Assembly (NCBI RefSeq): GCF_051401765.1 | Contig: NW_027480596.1 | Location: 744,001 to 808,000, forward strand | Reading direction: 5' to 3' | Length of the DNA stretch: 64,000 nt | Source: Calliopsis andreniformis | Taxonomy: Eukaryota > Arthropoda > Insecta > Hymenoptera > Andrenidae | Shown here: piece after piece, positions 36,240-47,920 of the stretch | How positions within the stretch are numbered: the first letter of the stretch is position 1 | Layout of the letters: each line of letters begins with the position of its first letter | Made by a program: the position numbers and the translations under genes | Notes under the pieces: generated by a model | Database searches by the model: none | The model's input: the letters and a program-made list of their open reading frames with translations, nothing else | What the model was told of the DNA's origin: nothing

Positions 36240-38385
36240 AATCCTCAGTCCTCAAACCTCAGTTCTGAATCCTCAATCCTGAATCCTCAATCTTCAGCCC
36301 TCAGTCCTCAACATTCAGTTGTCAATCCTCAATCCTCAATAGAATATCCTCAATTCACAGTTTTCAATACTCAATACTCAATCTGCAATCTTCAAATCTC
36401 TATCCACAAACATCAATTCTCGTCACTCAACCCTCAACACTCAGTCCCCAATTCTCAATATTCAAGCCTCAATCCTCAATCCTCAATCCACAATCCTCAA
36501 CCTTCAATCCTCAATACTCAATCTTCAATCCTCAATCCCCAACCCTCAATCCACAATTCGCAATCCTCAATAGTCGATCTTCAATCCTCAATACTCAATA
36601 TTCAATCCTCAATCCTCAATCCTCAATCCTCAATCATCATTCTTCAATCCTCAATACCCTATCCTCAATCTTCAATCCTCAATCCTCAATCCTCAATACC
36701 CAATCCTCAATCTTCAATCCTCAATCCTCAATCCTCAATTCTCAATCCTCAATCCTCAGTCCTCATACCTCAATCATATATATTCAACCCTCAGACCTCG
36801 TCCTCAATCCACAACCCTCAAGCTTCAGCCCTCAGTCCTCAACAATCAGTTGTCTATCCTCAATCCTCAATAGAATATCACCAATTTACAGTTTTCAATA
36901 CTCAATACTCAATCTGCAATCTTCAAATCTCTATCCACAAACATCAATTCTCATCATTCAACCCTCAAGACTCAGTCCCCAATCCTCAATATTCAATCCT
37001 CAATCCTCAATCCTCAATCCACAATCCTCAACATTCAATCCTCAATACTCAATCTTCAATCCTCAATCCTCAATACTCAATCCTCAATGCTCAATCCTCG
37101 ATCGTCAATCTTCAATCCCCAATACTCAATCTTCAATCCTCAATCCTCAATCCCCAATCCTCAATCCTCAGTACTCAAACTTCAATCCTCAATCCTCAAT
37201 CGTCAATCCTCAATCCTCAATCTTCAATCCTCAATAGTCGATCTTCAATCCTCAATACTCAATATTCAATCCTCAATCCTCAATCCTCAATCCTCAATCA
37301 TCATTCTTCAATCCTCAATACCCTATCCTCAATCTTCAATCCTCAATCCTCAATCCTCAATACCCAATTCTCAATCTTCAATCATCAATCCTCAACCTTC
37401 AGTCCTCAATCCTCAGTCATCAAACCTCAATCCTGAATCCTCAATCCTGAATCCTCAACCTTCAGCCCTCAGTACTCAACAGTCAGTGGTCTATCCTCAA
37501 TCCTCAATAGAATATCATGATTTCACAGTTTTCAATACTCAATAGTCAATCTGCATTCTTCAGATCTCTATCCACAAAGACCAATTCTCATCACTCAACC
37601 CTCAACACTCAGTACTCAATGTTCAATCCTCAATCCTCAATTCTCAACCTTCAGTCCTCAATACTGGATCTTCAATCCTCAACCCTCAATCCTCAATCCT
37701 CAATCCTCAATACTCAATCTTCAATCCTCAGTCCCCAATCCTCAATCTTCAATCCTCAATCCTCAATCCTCAATCCTCAATCCTCAACATTCAATCCTCA
37801 ATACTCAATGTTCAATCCTCAATGCTTAATACTCAATCCCCAATCCTCATTCTTCAATCCTCATTCTTCAATCCTCAATCCTCAATCCTCAATCATCATT
37901 CTTCAATCCTCAATACCCTAGCCTCAATCTTCAATCCTCAATCCTCAATCCTCAATACCCAATCCTCAATCTTGAATCCTCAATCCTCAATCCTCAATCC
38001 TCAACCCTCAATCCTCAATCCTCAATCCTCAATCTTCAAGCCTCAATACTCAATCTTCAATCCTCAATCCTCAATCCTCAATCCTCAATCCTCAATCCTC
38101 AATCCTCAATATTCAATCCTCAATACTCAATATTCAATCCTCAATGCTCAATACTCAATCCCCAATCCTCATTCTTCAATCCTCATTCTTCAATCTTCAA
38201 TCCTCAATCCCCAACCCCCAATCCTCAATTCGCAATCCTCAATAGTCGATCTTCAATCCACAATACTCAATATTCAATCCTCAATCCTCAATCCTCAATC
38301 CTCAATCATCATTCTTCAATCCTCAATACCCTATCCTCAATCTTCAATCCTCAATCCTCAATCCTCAATAGCCAATCCTCAATCT
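36240..38385. repeat. 4.2-kb tandem duplication, second unit (partial, 223 bp lost)
   Basis: Counterpart of 32,031 to about 34,400. At about 37,390 the spacing drops from 4,209 to 3,986 bp, so 223 bp (32 monomers including one 6-mer) present at 33,182-33,404 is missing. The same 223 bp is present in the second 26.2-kb unit at 63,570-63,792. The loss is therefore either private to this copy, or the second unit was refilled. The match fades at about 38,385. Confidence 0.83.
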
Positions 38386-38701
38386 TCAATCCTCAATCCT
38401 CAATCCTCAATCCTCAATCCTCAATCCTCAATCCTCAATCTTCAATCCTCAATACTCAATCTTCAATCCTCAATCCTCAATCCTCAATCCTCAATCCTCA
38501 ATCCTCAATATTCAATCCTCAATACTCAATATTCAATCCTCAATGCTCAATACTCAATCCCCAATCCTCATTCTTCAATCCTCATTCGTCAATCCTCAAT
38601 CCTCAATCCTCTATCATCATTCTTCAATCCTCAATACCCTAGCCTCAATCTTCAGTCCTCAATCCTCAATCCTCAATACCCAATCCTCAATCTTCAATCC
38701 T
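37770..38701. repeat. 721-bp spaced duplicated segment
   Basis: About 210 bp at 37,770-37,980 recurs at 38,491-38,701, spacing 721 bp (anchors 37822/38543). Both contain CAATACCCTAGCC and CAATCCCCAATCCTC. The spacing is exactly 103 heptamers, and no M2 module lies between. The gap holds plain heptamers and no M1 block; M1 is absent from 37,510 to 40,690. Confidence 0.78.
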
Positions 38702-40135
38702 CAATCCTCAATCCTCAATTCTCAATCCTCAATCCTCAATCCTCAGACCTCAAACATAAATATTCAACCCTCAGTCCTCGTCGTCAATCCACAACCCTCA
38801 ATCCTCAATCCTCAATCCTCAATCCTCAATCTTCAATCCTCAATCCTCAATACTCAATCCACAATCCTCAATCCTCAATCCTCAATCTTCAATCCTCAAT
38901 ATTCAATCTTCAATCCTCAATCATCAATCCTCAATCCTCAATATTCAATCCTCAATACTCAATATTCAATCCTCAATCCTCAATACTCAATCCCCAATCC
39001 TCATTCTTCAATCCTCATTCTTCAATCCTCAATACCCAATCCCCAATCTTCAATCCTCAATCATCAATCCTCAGTTCGCAATCCTCAATCCTCAATCCTC
39101 AGACCTCAGGCATCAACACTCAACCCTCAGTCCTCGTTCTCAATCCACAACCCTCAATCCTCAATCCTCAATCTTCATTCATCAATATTCAACCTTAAAT
39201 CCTCAATCCTCAATCCTCAATCCTCAATCCTCAATCCTCAATCCTCAATCATCAATGTTCAACCCTCAGTCCCCGTCGTCAATCCACAACCCTCAATCCT
39301 CAATCCTCAACCCTCAATCCTCAATCTTCAACCCTCAATCCTCAATACTCAATCCTCAATCCTCAATCCTCAATCCTCAATCCTCAATCTTCAATCCTCA
39401 ATACTCAATCTTCAATCCTCAATCCTCAATCCTCAATCCTCAATCCTCAATCGTCAATCTTCAATCCTCAATACTCAATCTTCAATCCTCAATCCTCTGT
39501 CCTCAATCCTCAATGCTCATTCTTCAATCCTCAATACCCAATCCTCAATCTTAAATCCTCAATCCTCAATTCGCAATCCTCAATCCTCAATCCTCAGGCC
39601 TCAAGTATCAATACTCAATCCTCAGTCCTCGTCCTCAATCCACGACCTTCAATCCTCAATCCTCAATCTTCATTCATCAATATTCAACCTTCAACCCTCA
39701 ATCCTCAATCCTCAACCCTCAATCCTCAATCCTCAATGTTCAATCCTCAATACCCGATCCTCAGTCTTCAATCCTCAATCCTCAATCCTCAATCCACAAT
39801 CCTCAATCCTCAATCCTCAGTCCTCAAACCTCAATCCTGAATCCTCAATCCTGAATCCTCAATCTTCAGCCCTCAGTCCTCAACAGTCAGTGGTCCATCC
39901 TCAATCCTCAATAGAATATCATGATTTCACAGTTTTCAATACCCAATACTCAACCTGCAATCTTCAAATCTCTATCCACAAACATCAATTCTCATCACTT
40001 AACCCTCAACACTCAGTCCCAAATCCTCAATATTCGAGCCTCAATCCTCAATCCTCAATCCACAATCCTCAACCTTCAATACTCAATACTCAATCTTCAA
40101 TCCTCAATCCCCAACTCTCAATTCTCAATTAGCAA
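38386..40135. repeat. Heptamer stretch lacking M1, with M2-type modules
   Basis: No gene. M2-type modules lie near 38,743-38,790 (TCGTCG form), 39,089-39,140 (TCGTTC form), 39,260-39,275 (CCGTCG form) and 39,600-39,640. Parts match 46,090-47,912 at spacings of 7,420, 7,693 and 7,700 bp, so this is the left partner of the 7.05-kb duplication with indels. Confidence 0.73.
38543..40132 (+). other. Open frame produced by the repeat (529 codons), not a gene
   Basis: A stop-free + strand stretch that encodes only the N-P-Q-S-S-I-L cycle and M1 variants. The counterpart around 46,090-47,840 is broken into several shorter frames by indels and stops. No coding evidence. Confidence 0.9.
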
Positions 40136-42133
40136 TCCTCAATAGTCGATCTTCAATCCTCAATACTCAATATTCAATCCTCAATCCTCAATCCTCAATT
40201 CTCAATCATCATTCTTCAATCCTCAATAACCTTTCCTCAATCTTCAATCCTCAATCCTCAATCCTCAATACCCAATCCTCAATCTTCAACCCTCAATCCT
40301 CAATCCTCAATCCTCAATTCTCAACCCTCAATCCTCAATCCTCAGACCTCAAACATAAATATTCAACCCTCAGTCCTCGTCCTCAATCCACAACCCTCAA
40401 TCCTCAATCCTCAATCCTCAATCCTCAATCTTCAATCCTCAATCCTCAATACTCAATCCTCAATCCTCAATTCTCGATCCTCAATCCTCAATCCTCAATC
40501 GTCAATCTTCAATCCTCAATACTCAATCTTCAATCCTCAATCCTCTGTCCTCAATCCTCAATCCTCAATACTCAATCTTCAATCCTCAATGCTCAGTCCT
40601 CAAATATAAATTCTGAATCCTCAATCCGGAAACCTCAATCTTCAGCCCTCAGTCCTCAACAATCAGTTGTGAATCCTCAATCCTCAATAGAATACACTCA
40701 ATTCACAGTTTTCAATACTCAATACTCAATCTGCAATCTTCAAATCTCTATCCACAAACATCAATTCTCATCGCTCAACCCTCAACTCTCAGTTCTCAAT
40801 GTTCAATCCTCAATCCTCAATTCTCAATCCTCAATCCTCAATGCTCAATCTTCAATCCTCAATACTCAATCATCAGGCCTCAATCCTCAGTCGTCAAACC
40901 TCAATCCTGAATCATCAATCCTGAATCCTCAATCTTCAGCTCTCAGTCCTCAACAATCAGTGGTCAATCCTCAATCCTCAATAGAATATCATGAATTCAC
41001 AGTTTTCAATACTCAATACTCAACCTGCAATTTTCAAATCTCTATCCACAAACATCAATTCTCATCACTCAACCCTCAACACTCAGTCCCCAATCCTCAA
41101 TATTCAAGCCTCAATCCTCAATCCTCAATCCACAATCCTCAACCTTCAATCCTCAATACTCAATCTTCAATCCTCAATCCTCAATCCTCAATCCTCAGTT
41201 CGCAATCCTCAATAGTCAATCTTCAATCCTCAATACTCAATATTCAATACTCAATCCTCAATCCTCAATCCTCAATCCTCATTCTTCGATCCTCTATACC
41301 CAATCCTCAATCTTCAATCCTCAATCCTCAATCCTCAGTCCTCAATACCCAATCCTCAATCTTCAACCCTCAATCCTCAATCCTCAATCCTCAATTCTCA
41401 AACCTCAAGCCTCAATCCACAGACCTCAAACATAAATATTCAACCCTCAGTCCTCGTCCTCAATGCACAACCCTCAATCCTCAATCCTCAATCCTCAATC
41501 CTCAATTTTCAATCCTCAATCCTCAATACTCAATCCTCAATCCTCAATCCTCAATCCTCAATCTTCAATCCTCAATACTCAATCCTCAATCCTCAACCTT
41601 AATCTTCAATCCTCAGTACTCAGTCTTCAATGCTCAATCCTCAATCCTCAATCCTCATTCCTCAATCTTCAATCCTCAATACTCCAACTTCAATCCTCAA
41701 TCCTCAATCCTCAATCCTCAATCCTCAATCCTGAATCCTCAATCGTCAATCTTCAATCCTCAATACTCAATCTTCAATCCTCAATCCTCTGTCCTCAATC
41801 CTCAATCCTCAATACTCAATCTTCAATCCTCAATGCTCAGTCCTCAAATATCAATTCTGAATCCTCAATCCGGAAACCTCAACCTTCAGCCCTCAGTCCT
41901 CAACAATCAGTTGTCAATCCTCAATCCTCAATAGAATACACTCAATTCACAGTTTTCAATACTCAAAACTCAATCTGCAATCTTCAAATCTCTATCCACA
42001 AACATCAATCCTCATCGCTCAACCCTCAACACTCAGTCCTCAATGTTCAATCCTCAATCTTCAATTCTCAATCCTCAATCCTCAATGCTCAATCTTCAAT
42101 CCTCAATACTCAATCTTCAGTCCTCAGTCCTCA
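40136..42133. repeat. 2-kb segment duplicated 5.89 kb away, right copy
   Basis: Counterpart of 34,250-36,239. It gains one heptamer (CAGTCCT) near 41,335, which moves the spacing from 5,886 to 5,893 bp. It has M1 cores at 40690, 40984 and 41934. It diverges at about 42,133, where the left copy enters the 4.2-kb repeat. Confidence 0.84.
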
Positions 42134-43319
42134 GTCATCAAACCTCAATCCTGAATCATCAATCCTGAATCCTCAATGTTCAGCTCTCAGTCCTCAACAG
42201 TCAGTGGTCAATCCTCAATCCTCAATAGAATATCATGAATTCACAGTTTTCAATACTCAATACTCAACCTGCAATCTTCAAATCTCTATCCACAAACATC
42301 AATTCTCATCATTCAACCCTCAACACTCTGTCCCCAATCCTCAATATTCAATCCTCAATCCTCAATCCTCAATCCACAATCCTCAACCTTCAATCCTCAA
42401 TACTCAATCTTCAATCCTGAATCCTCAATACTCAATCCTCAATGCTCAATCCACGATCGTCAATCTTGAATCCTCAATACTCAATCTTCAATCCTCCATC
42501 CTCAATCCTCAATCCTCAATCCTCAATCTTCAATCCTCAATACTCAATCTTCAATCCTCAATCCTCAATCCTCAATCCTCAGACCTCAGGCATCAACACT
42601 CAACCCTCAGTCCTCGTTCTCAGTCCACAACCCTCAATCCTCAATCCTCAATCTTCATTCATCAATATTCAACCTTCAATCCTCAATCCTCAATCCTCAA
42701 TCCTCAATCCTCAATCCTCAATGTTCAATCCTCAACAGCCAATCCTCAATCTTCAATCATCAGTCCTCAATCCTCAATTCTCAATCCTCAATCCTCAATC
42801 CTCAGTCCTCTCTCCTCAAACCTCAATCCTGAATCCTCAATCCTGAATCCTCAAGCTTCAGCCCTCAGTCCTCAAGAATCAGTTGTCAATCCTCACTCCT
42901 CAATAGAATATCATCAATTCACAGTTTTCAATACTCAATACTCAATCTGCAATCTTCAAATCTCTATCCAGAAACATATATTCTCATCACTCAAACCTCA
43001 ACACTCAGTATTCAATGATCAATCCTCATCCTCAATTCTGAATCTTCAATCCTCAATCCTCATTCTTCAATCCTCAATATCCAATCCTCAATCTTCAACC
43101 CTCAATCCTCAATCCTCAATTCTCAATCCTCAATCCTCAGACCTCAGTCCTCAAACCTCAATCCTCAACCCTCAGCCCTCATCCTCAATCCTCAATCCTC
43201 AATCCTCAATTCTCAATCCTCAATCCTCTGTCCTTAGTCCTCAAACCTTAATCCTCAACCCTCAGCCCTCATACTCAATCCTCAATCCTCAATCCTCAGT
43301 CCTCAAACCTCAGTTCTGA
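41463..43319 (+). other. Open frame produced by the repeat (618 codons), not a gene
   Basis: A stop-free + strand stretch made of the same heptapeptide cycle. It crosses two duplication breakpoints (about 42,133 and 42,563). Its counterpart beginning at 35,570 is open for only 92 codons. This is what frame openness set by chance substitutions would give. Confidence 0.9.
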
Positions 43320-44440
43320 ATCCTCAATCCTGAATCCTCAATCTTCAGCCCTCAGTCCTCAACATTCAGTTGTCAATCCTCAATCCTCAATAGAATATCC
43401 TCAATTCACAGTTTTCAATACTCAATACTCAATCTGCAATCTTCAAATCTCTATCCACAAACATCAATTCTCGTCACTCAACCCTCAACACTCAGTCCCC
43501 AATTCTCAATATTCAAGCCTCAATCCTCAATCCTCAATCCACAATCCTCAACCTTCAATCCTCAATACTCAATCTTCAATCCTCAATCCCCAACCCTCAA
43601 TCCACAATTCGCAATCCTCAATAGTCGATCTTCAATCCTCAATACTCAATATTCAATCCTCAATCCTCAATCCTCAATCCTCAATCATCATTCTTCAATC
43701 CTCAATACCCTATCCTCAATCTTCAATCCTCAATCCTCAATCCTCAATACCCAATCCTCAATCTTCAATCCTCAATCCTCAATCCTCAATTCTCAATCCT
43801 CAATCCTCAGTCCTCATACCTCAATCATATATATTCAACCCTCAGACCTCGTCCTCAATCCACAACCCTCAAGCTTCAGCCCACAGTCCTCAACAATCAG
43901 TTGTCTATCCTCAATCCTCAATAGAATATCACCAATTTACAGTTTTCAATACTCAATACTCAATCTGCAATCTTCAAATCTCTATCCACAAACATCAATT
44001 CTCATCATTCAACCCTCAAGACTCAGTCCCCAATCCTCAATATTCAATCCTCAATCCTCAATCCTCAATCCACAATCCTCAACCTTCAATCCTCAATACT
44101 CAATCTTCAATCCTCAATCCTCAATACTCAATCCTCAATGCTCAATCCTCGATCGTCAATCTTCAATCCCCAATACTCAATCTTCAATCCTCAATCCTCA
44201 ATCCCCAATCCTCAATCCTCAGTACTCAAACTTCAATCCTCAATCCTCAATCGTCAATCCTCAATCCTCAATCTTCAATCCTCAATAGTCGATCTTCAAT
44301 CCTCAATACTCAATATTCAATCCTCAATCCTCAATCCTCAATCCTCAATCATCATTCTTCAATCCTCAATACCCTATCCTCAATCTTCAATCCTCAATCC
44401 TCAATCCTCAATACCCAATCCTCAATCTTCAATCCTCAAT
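42563..44440. repeat. Segment duplicated 11.26 kb away, right copy
   Basis: Counterpart of 31,310-33,180 with M1 cores at 42906, 43393 and 43924. It carries small differences such as ACATATATTC near 42,975 against ACATAAATTC. It joins the 664-bp local duplication on its right. Confidence 0.82.
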
Positions 44441-47400
44441 CCTCAATCCTCAATTCTCAATCCTCAATCCTCAGTCCTCATACCTCAATCATATATATTC
44501 AACCCTCAGACCTCGTCCTCAATCCACAACCCTCAAGCTTCAGCCCTCAGTCCTCAACAATCAGTTGTCTATCCTCAATCCTCAATAGAATATCACCAAT
44601 TTACAGTTTTCAATACTCAATACTCAATCTGCAATCTTCAAATCTCTATCCACAAACATCAATTCTCATCATTCAACCCTCAAGACTCAGTCCCCAATCC
44701 TCAATATTCATTCCTCAATCCTCAATCCTCAATCCACAATCCTCAACCTTCAATCCTCAATACTCAATCTTCAATCCTCAATCCTCAATACTCAATCCTC
44801 AATGCTCAATCCTCGATCGTCAATCTTCAATCCCCAATACTCAATCTTCAATCCTCAATCCTCAATCCCCAATCCTCAATCCTCAGTACTCAAACTTCAA
44901 TCCTCAATCCTCAATCGTCAATCCTCAATCCTCAATCTTCAATCCTCAATAGTCGATCTTCAATCCTCAATACTCAATATTCAATCCTCAATCCTCAATC
45001 CTCAATCCCCAATCATCATTCTTCAATCCTCAATACCCTATCCTCAATCTTCAATCCTCAATCCTCAATCCTCAATACCCAATTCTCAATCTTCAATCAT
45101 CAATCCTCAATCCTCAATTCTCAATCCTCAATCCTCAATCCTCAGACCTCAATCATAAATATTCAACCCTCAGTCCTCGTCCTCAATCCACAACCCTCAG
45201 TCCTCAATCCTCAATACTCAATCCCCAATCCTCATTCTTCAATCCTCATTCTTCAATCCTCAATACCCAATCCTCAATCTTCAATCCTCAATCCTCAATC
45301 CTCAATGCTCAATCTTCAATCCTCAATACTCAATCTTCAGTCCTCAATCCTCAGTCATCAAACCTCAATCCTGAATCCTCAATCCTGAATCCTCAACCTT
45401 CAGCCCTCAGTACTCAACAGTCAGTGGTCTATCCTCAATCCTCAATAGAATATCATGATTTCACAGTTTTCAATACTCAATAGTCAATCTGCAATCTTCA
45501 GATCTCTATCCACAAACACCAATTCTCATCACTCAACCCTCAACACTCAGTACTCAATGTTCAATCCTCAATCCTCAATTCTCAACCTTCAGTCCTCAAT
45601 ACTGGATCTTCAATCCTCAACCCTCAATCCTCAATCCTCAATCCTCAATACTCAATCTTCAATCCTCAGTCCCCAATCCTCAATCTTCAATCCTCAATCC
45701 TCAATCCTCAATCCTCAATCCTCAACATTCAATCCTCAATACTCAATGTTCAATCCTCAATGCTTAATACTCAATCCCCAATCCTCATTCTTCAATCCTC
45801 ATTCTTCAATCCTCAATCCTCAATCCTCAATCATCATTCTTCAATCCTCAATACCCTAGCCTCAATCTTCAATCCTCAATCCTCAATCCTCAATACCCAA
45901 TCCTCAATCTTGAATCCTCAATCCTCAATCCTCAATCCTCAACCCTCAATCCTCAATCCTCAATCCTCAATCTTCAAGCCTCAACACTCAATCTTCAATC
46001 CTCAATCCTCAATCCTCAATCCTCAATCCTCAATCCTCAATCCTCAATATTCAATCCTCAATACTCAATATTCAATCCTCAATGCTCAATACTCAATCCC
46101 CAATCCTCATTCTTCAATCCTCAATCCTCAATCCTCAATTCTCAATCCTCAATCCTCAATCCTCAGACCTCAAACATAAATATTCAACCCTCAGTCCTCG
46201 TCGTCAATCCACAACCCTCAATCCTCAATCCTCAATCCTCAATCCTCAATCTTCAATCCTCAATCCTCAATACTCAATCCACAATCCTCAATCCTCAATC
46301 CTCAATCTTCAATCCTCAATATTCAATCTTCAATCCTCAATCCTCAATCCTCAATCCTCAATATTCAATCCTCAATACTCAATATTCAATCCTCAATCCT
46401 CAATACTCAATCCCCAATCCTCATTCTTCAATCCTCATTCTTCAATCCTCAATACCCAATCCCCAATCTTCAATCCTCAATCATCAATCCTCAGTTCGCA
46501 ATCCTCAATCCTCAATCCTCAGACCTCAGGCATCAACACTCAACCCTCAGTCCTCGTTCTCAATCCACAACCCTCAATCCTCAATCCTCAATCTTCATTC
46601 ATCAATATTCAACCTTAAATCCTCAATCCTCAATCCTCAATCCTCAATCCTCAATCCTCAATCCTCAATCATCAATGTTCAATCCTCAATACCCGATCCT
46701 CAGGCTTCAATCCTCAATCCTCGGTCCTCAATCCTCAATCCTCAATCCTCAATCCTCAGTCCTCAAACCTCAATCCTCAATCCTCAATCCTCAATCCTCA
46801 ATCATCATTCTTCAATCCTCAATACCCTATCCTCAATCTTCAATCCTCAATCCTCAATCCTCAATACCCAATCCTCAATCTTCAATCCTCAATCCTCAAT
46901 CCTCAATTCTCAATCCTCAATCCTCAATCCTCAGACCTCAAACATAAATATTCAACCCTCAGTCCCCGTCGTCAATCCACAACCCTCAATCCTCAATCCT
47001 CAACCCTCAATCCTCAATCTTCAATCCTCAATCCTCAATACTCAATCCTCAATCCTCAATCCTCAATCCTCAATCCTCAATCTTCAATCCTCAATACTCA
47101 ATCTTCAATCCTCAATCCTCAATCCTCAATCCTCAATCCTCAATCCTCAATCGTCAATCTTCAATCCTCAATACTCAATCTTCAATCCTCAATCCTCTGT
47201 CCTCAATCCTCAATGCTCATTCTTCAATCCTCAATACCCAATCCTCAATCTTAAATCCTCAATCCTCAATTCGCAATCCTCAATCCTCAATCCTCAGGCC
47301 TCAAGTATCAATACTCAATCCTCAGTCCTCGTCCTCAATCCACGACCTTCAATCCTCAATCCTCAATCTTCATTCATCAATATTCAACCTTCAACCCTCA

Positions 47401-47912
47401 ATCCTCAATCCTCAACCCTCAATCCTCAATCCTCAATGTTCAATCCTCAAAACCCGATCCTCAGTCTTCAATCCTCAATCCTCAATTCTCAATCCACAAT
47501 CCTCAATCCTCAATCCTCAGTCCTCAAACCTCAATCCTGAATCCTCAATCCTGAATCCTCAATCTTCAGCCCTCAGTCCTCAACAGTCAGTGGTCCATCC
47601 TCAATCCTCAATAGAATATCATGATTTCACAGTTTTCAATACCCAATACTCAACCTGCAATCTTCAAAGCTCTATCCACAAACATCAATTCTCATCACTT
47701 AACCCTCAACACTCAGTCCCCAATCCTCAATATTCGAGCCTCAATCCTCAATCCTCAATCCACAATCCTCAACCTTCAATCCTCAATACTCAATCTTCAA
47801 TCCTCAATCCCCAACCCTCAATCCACAATTCGCAATCCTCAATAGTCGATCTTCAATCCTCAATACTCAATATTCAATCCTCAATCCTCAATCCTCAATC
47901 CTCAATCATCAT
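43291..47912. repeat. 7.05-kb tandem duplication, second unit
   Basis: Counterpart of the segment starting at 36,240. The spacing is 7,051 bp at first (M1 cores 36342/43393 and 36873/43924). It becomes 7,715 after the 664-bp local gain, then 7,938 (37510/45448) because the left copy lost 223 bp, then 7,420, 7,693 and 7,700 bp. It ends at the 26.2-kb unit junction, about 47,912. I count twelve 6-bp monomers between 36,342 and 43,393. Twelve leaves remainder 5 modulo 7, which fits 7,051. Confidence 0.82.
43821..45148. repeat. 664-bp tandem duplication (two copies)
   Basis: Copies at about 43,821-44,484 and 44,485-45,148. Both start with TCAATCATATATATTCAACC and both contain an AAGCTT lead-in, an M1 block (cores 43924 and 44588), a CCTCGATCGTCAATC stretch and TAGTCGATC. 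The spacing is 664 bp, one less than 95 heptamers, and there is one M2-type 6-mer per unit. The corresponding places at 32,561 and 36,770 have a single copy, so this gain is younger than those duplications. Confidence 0.87.
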
Positions 47913-47920
47913 TCTTCAAT
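47840..47920. other. Junction of the two 26.2-kb units
   Basis: Left of about 47,912 the sequence follows the segment at 40,140-40,212 (TAGTCGATC, then CATCATTCTTCAATCC). Right of it the sequence follows 21,713 onward (CCTCAATGCTCAGTCC). Both sides share TTCTTCAAT / ATCTTCAAT heptamers at the joint and the register is unbroken. This fits unequal exchange in register. It is also the place where an assembly error would show. Confidence 0.8.

Larger units (their letters stand above)
21713..47912. repeat. 26.2-kb direct tandem duplication, first unit
   Basis: From about 21,713 the sequence is repeated from 47,913 in the same orientation. The spacing is 26,200 bp through about 28,560, then 26,179 bp through about 37,390, then 26,402 bp to the window end. 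Anchors include M1 cores at 21827, 22707, 23432, 24305, 24962, 25549, 26506, 27840, 28937, 29524, 30396, 31646, 33524, 35098, 36873 and 37510. Sequence left of 21,713 does not match sequence left of 47,913, as expected for a head-to-tail duplication whose unit ends at 47,912. The unit has no gene. It holds the 3.9-kb, 4.2-kb, 7.05-kb and smaller duplications listed separately. Confidence 0.92.
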
